From assembly GCF_028858725.1 (NCBI RefSeq), contig NC_084760.1:78498367-78562366 (forward strand): 64,000 nucleotides of DNA, written 5' to 3'. Shown piece after piece: positions 60,331 to 64,000 of this stretch. Position numbers and translations under genes: made by a program. The notes below the pieces were generated by a model, which saw nothing but the letters and a program-made list of their open reading frames with translations, made no database searches and was not told where the DNA came from. Each line of letters begins with the position of its first letter. The first letter of the stretch is position 1. This DNA is from Colius striatus (taxonomy: Eukaryota; Chordata; Aves; Coliiformes; Coliidae).

Positions 60331-62354
60331 TTGCCTTGTGCCTTGGAGAGGCTAATCCATCACAGCTGGGGACAGGGATCTGACAGGCTTGGCTATTTCG
60401 GGCATAGCCCGTAGGGAGGAGGAACACTTCGCTTCTGATCCATCCCCTCCATCTAGGGAAGCCGATGCAGGGCTTGGCTCGGTGCTGCTTCCCAGCTGCA
60501 TGGGCTCAGCCTTCATCCCTCTTCACTGCAACTGAAGGAGGAAGCAGGAGAGGGTCTGGGTTAATCAGAAGTGCCCAGTCAGTAGGGCAAGGCGTGGGCC
60601 CTGCCTGGCTGAGCAATGTGGAGGGAGCCTGCTGCACACAGGCCAGGATGCTGTAGGTGCTGAGAGGATAGAGTGGTGAGTCCCCAGCGATCAGGACGGC
60701 TTGTGTCAGTGGTCTGGGGTGTTTCAGGCCAGTAGCACTTGGTGCTGTGTTTTACAAATGTGCCAGTTACTCCCCAGTTCAGTTTGGTAGTTTGCCCTGT
60801 AAGACGTGACCTGGGAATGCTCCAAGGCAGCCCAAGTCCTCACCCACTCCAGAGATGGCTCTACTATGCTGTCCTGGGGCAGTGCACAAGCCCTCCCATT
60901 TCCCCCTTGCTGTTGAACCGTAGCCACCAGCACCCCGTCTGTCTGTGCAGGGGGCCAGTGGGTACCCAGCGGGCAGGGGCAGCAGCTCAGCATGGATAAA
61001 TCCAGCTCTGTGGGAGCAAAGGGAAGCTGAATGCAGCAACCATTTCCATGCACAGTCGGTGCCCATCCCTGTGGCAGCCTGCTTCTCCGTCTCCTGCCAG
61101 TGCTGCTGCTCTGTTTACAACATATGCCAGTGTGACACCTTGCAAATGGAGGCCTGGGATGGCTGTGAGCAGAAGTCGCCAGGCTTGGGAAGCCGGCCAC
61201 TGGCTCCTGCTGCCATGTACTGTGCTCAGAGCAGCGGCAGCAGGGCTTGCCATCTGCTGCAGGGAGGTGGGAAGGAGGGAGGTGGGCACCCAATGGGGCA
61301 CCCGCTGGTGCTGCTTGTGGCTTTCCCCCCTCCTTTATGTCCTGGCCACCCTGTCTCTCCCTGTCCCTCTGGCAAACCCGTGGGTGGGGGGATGCTTTCG
61401 GCCTGGCTGGGGCCCTTCTGTCGCTGTGTGCCACCCGTGCCGTGGTGGGGGTGACATCAGGCTCTCAGGCGAGGTGTCACAGGCTGCTGCCTGCTCCAGA
61501 TGGAGGCCCACAGCTGAGCCCCCTCCTCAAAGCCCCATGGTACTCCTTGGGGATGGGTCTCACAGGAGAGCAAAGGGTTGCGTACTGGCCCTGTGCTGGC
61601 ACGTGCCCCTCCCCACAGTGACTGTTCTGCAAGGCAGTCCAGGACCAGGGTAACCAGACCTGAATCTGACAAGTGACCCACCAACGATGGGAGTGTTCAC
61701 ACTCAGACCATCTGCTGTTGCTGTCAGGGCTTTCACTTTTACTGACATGTTTGATATTTGAATTGGTTTTAACCCTTGCAAACTGTTGGTCTTGAGGGGG
61801 GGTGAGTGGTGCGGGCTGCTTGGTTTGGGCTTTGCTCTTTGGCCAAGAGATTGATGGCAGGGAAGGCAAAGGGTTCTCCAGGCAGCAGCTTCCTGTGCAG
61901 GCATTCCTGTGTGGCAGCTGGCAGGGAGTGGGTTTGGAGGGTGCTCAGGGGTGTTAACAGTCTTGGCCATTATGCAGGAAGAGGAGCCATGAGTATCCTG
62001 TAAAGTAATTCCACAGTTATTCCGTGATTATGTGTTTTCTCAAACCTTTTTCTTCCCATCCCGGTCCCTCGCTGGCTCTGGTGGCAGATTGCTCCTCACA
62101 TGTGTGCTAGCATGCCTGAGGGATCTCGGTGCTGCCCTCTCAGCACGAGTTTCCATTGCACAACTGGCTGACCAGACGCAGCCCTGTACGTGGAGCTACA
62201 GGCAGGCTTGCCCAGGACCAGGCCACCCCTCCTTTTGCTGCTGGAGCTATTCCTTCATGAGCCTGATGCTGACCTGGGTGGTTTCTGCTGTTTCTGAACT
62301 CAAGCTCTCATCTCATTCGGGTGTGTCATTCGGTGGAAACATTTTGTAAATGCA

Positions 62355-62360
62355 AATAAA
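62355..62360 (+). terminator. Candidate internal poly(A) signal (AATAAA)
   Basis: AATAAA preceded by TTTTGTAAATG, about 470 bp before the strongest distal site. A possible alternative end. Confidence 0.35.
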
Positions 62361-62826
62361 GAGAAACAAATCTATTCAATACCTCGGTCTTGAGAATGCA
62401 AAACAAGTAGCAGGAGAAGCCCAGACGGGGAGGTTTCAGGGCTGCTGCCACTGCTTAGGAAGCCCCTGGCACAAGCATGAATAAGTGGGGAGGGAGCTAC
62501 AGAGACCTGCGCGAGGCTGGGACTGAACCCCCTGGCAGCCCTCGTGTGCCCAGCCGACACAGCCTCGAACTCCATCCTTTCTGATCTCTAAGGGCGTGGC
62601 GTGGCACAGGCAGAGGGCCCGTCTGTATCCATCGGGCAGAGCCAGGCAGCAGCAGGAATATGGCAAACAAATCCCTTGTGAACGCCAGGAAACGGTTTTT
62701 ACTCTTCAACTCTGTCAATATGATCTAGCTCTGTCTGTCTCTCTATATATGTACAAACAGTATATCACAATGTTGCCTTTTTTGTTGGAAATATCAAAGT
62801 ACAAAGATTGTAAACCAAATCGGTGT

Positions 62827-62832
62827 AATAAA
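62827..62832 (+). terminator. TMEM151B: Strong candidate distal poly(A) signal (AATAAA)
   Basis: AATAAA sits in an AT-rich run (about 62700-62845). Upstream are TGTA motifs (ATGTACAAAC, ATTGTAAACC) and downstream is the GT-rich GGTGGGTCTGTGAGC at about 62860. This is the textbook arrangement of a cleavage site. Assignment to TMEM151B rests on strand and the absence of another plus-strand gene. Confidence 0.6.
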
Positions 62833-63304
62833 AGTTTCAGATGATTCACTGAGGTGGCTGCCAGCGGTGGGTCTGTGAGCACTGGTGCTGGGAGGCGGGT
62901 GAAGCCCCTGCGTTGCTTGGAGGGCGGGAGGGGATGGAGGTCAGCCCACTTTAATTCCCGGCTGACCCCTCCTGAGGGGGCAGGGTGGTCAGAGGGCTGA
63001 GGCAATCAGCAGTGTCCCATCCTGCCCTCAGGTGGCCACAGCCTGTGAGGCAGAAGGAAGCTGCTCCGTTTTCCTCCAAGCCCAAGGAAGCTGCTCTGTT
63101 TTCAACTCTGTGGGCCGTGTGTGGGCCAGCAGTCTTGCAGGGACCCCTCTAGCTTGAAGTTACATGAAAGGCAGGTTTTCTTTTTGACAGCTGTGCACAG
63201 AAGAGCACTACTAGTTAAGGTAAGCATCTGGTTGGTAAGAATTCACCTGTTGACAAAGCAGGCAAGCACTGATCAAAAGCGTAGCAACCCAAAGCAGGAA
63301 ACCA

Positions 63305-63908
63305 CAGTGGAGAGACCTATCATTTATTGAATTTCTTTACTTTTCACCACCCATATCTGAAACTCCAGACAGTTTTGCTATAAAAAACAATAAGCCCTTG
63401 AGTAGAGCAAGAGCCAGAAAAGAACCTGCCAAGGGAGTAGAAACAATATTCCCTCTGCATCTTGTGTCCTCCTCAGCAGAAAGCCTAAAATAGCTGCTTG
63501 CCCTAAAGGTTAGGTCTGCACTAGACCATGTAGATGGTGGAGACTTCACCTTAGCTGCTTTACAGGTGGAACAACATCCAGTTTCCTGAATTCAGCTTGC
63601 TGCTGGAGCATGTAAAAAACACCACAAGAGGTGGGATTTAGCCTCGAGTACAGTGAGAGAGAGGGATCAAGAGGCAGATTCCTTCAGTGATACCACTAGA
63701 GACCCTTGAGGTCTGGTGTCTGTCTCATACTAAGTTGTAGGCTGGGTCACGAGGCTCTGGGAAAGGCTGCAGTCACAGCCGCAAGTTGAGTGTTCCTCAG
63801 AAATACAAATTAAAAAGAGCCTCTGAAGTAAAGTATCTCCAACGCTGCAGCTGCAAAGCTCCTTACTCTGGAGTATTTTCTTCAGAGTGGTTTGGCAGGG
63901 GGTTGCTG
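63305..63908 (-). other. 3'UTR of the minus-strand gene at the window end
   Basis: Sequence between the stop at 63909 and a minus-strand AATAAA at 63323-63328, about 0.6 kb, with no coding potential. The boundary is inferred from the hexamer. Confidence 0.5.
63323..63328 (-). terminator. Candidate poly(A) signal of the minus-strand gene
   Basis: AATAAA on the minus strand, followed by CTCCACTGTGGTTTCC. It is about 490 bp from the plus-strand distal signal at 62827, so the two genes would be closely convergent. Confidence 0.5.
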
Positions 63909-64000
63909 CTAAAATGCCAGCCTCGCCGCTTCCCGGTTGGCCCACACTGTTTGGTGGATGAGGTATTCGGTCTCCTGGCCCACCTCTGCCAGGCGGACAT
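63909..64000 (-). CDS. C-terminal end of a probable TCTE1/DRC5 leucine-rich-repeat protein (partial)
   Basis: The minus strand reads from the window edge in one frame to a TAG at 63909-63911, giving VRLAEVGQETEYLIHQ followed by TVWANREAARLAF. The pattern of a final leucine-rich-repeat strand (RLAEVG), then a Gln/Glu-rich helix and NRE, resembles the C-termini of ribonuclease-inhibitor-type LRR proteins. TCTE1 (DRC5), a flagellar nexin-dynein regulatory complex subunit with such repeats, is the next minus-strand gene after TMEM151B in human. The identity rests mainly on that synteny, since only 30 residues are visible, so no symbol is assigned. Confidence 0.5.
   Translation of the reverse strand, partial: VRLAEVGQETEYLIHQTVWANREAARLAF

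Larger units (their letters stand above)
51872..62850 (+). other. TMEM151B: TMEM151B 3'UTR, possibly very long
   Basis: After the stop there is about 11 kb without a recognisable ORF before the next gene. AATAAA hexamers occur at 57955, 60325, 62355 and 62827. The last lies in an AT-rich tail with TGTA motifs and GT-rich downstream sequence and looks like the strongest cleavage site. That the whole interval is one 3'UTR is inferred. A shorter UTR plus an unannotated non-coding transcript would fit equally well. Confidence 0.4.

Overview
The window is vertebrate nuclear DNA and almost certainly avian. The genes have short introns and GC-rich promoters, the identifiable interspersed repeats are CR1 LINEs and a few decayed MIR-like SINEs, and no mammalian Alu, L1 or B-type repeats are visible. 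Gene content and order (SLC29A1, HSP90AB1, SLC35B2, NFKBIE, TMEM151B, then a probable TCTE1) match the human 6p21.1 neighbourhood, so this is a conserved syntenic block. I cannot name the species.

Layout. (1) 1-2.7 kb: last intron segment, last two coding exons and 3'UTR of SLC29A1 (ENT1 nucleoside transporter), plus strand. (2) 2.9-9.63 kb: the complete HSP90AB1 (HSP90-beta) gene, plus strand, with CpG promoter, TATA box, a 5'UTR exon ending before a 91-bp intron, ten coding exons encoding about 727 aa and an ATTAAA poly(A) signal. (3) 9.64-18.65 kb: SLC35B2 (PAPST1, the Golgi PAPS transporter), minus strand and convergent with HSP90AB1; three coding exons are certain and a candidate first coding exon lies in a CpG island. 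(4) 18.68-33.4 kb: NFKBIE (I-kappa-B-epsilon), minus strand, six coding exons encoding 356 aa, with a 10.8-kb first intron that carries a truncated CR1. The promoter island contains a consensus kappa-B site. (5) 33.5-42.7 kb: intergenic DNA with a MIR-like SINE and CR1 fragments, but no gene that I can support. (6) 42.7-62.85 kb: TMEM151B, plus strand, two coding exons (509 aa) separated by a 6.9-kb intron. Pentanucleotide arrays lie upstream, in the intron and just after the stop. The 11 kb after the stop has no recognisable ORF and ends at a strong-looking poly(A) site near 62.83 kb. (7) 63.3-64.0 kb: last coding segment of a minus-strand gene that runs off the window, probably TCTE1/DRC5.

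The genes are unrelated housekeeping, immune and neural genes and do not form a functional cluster. The one regulatory theme visible is the kappa-B site in front of NFKBIE, consistent with NF-kappa-B feedback. I see no CRISPR array, no tRNA or rRNA, no endogenous retrovirus and no evidence of a novel multi-gene system. The less ordinary features are the three G-rich pentanucleotide arrays around TMEM151B, its possible very long 3'UTR, the second CpG island in its intron, and the tiny first intron of HSP90AB1.
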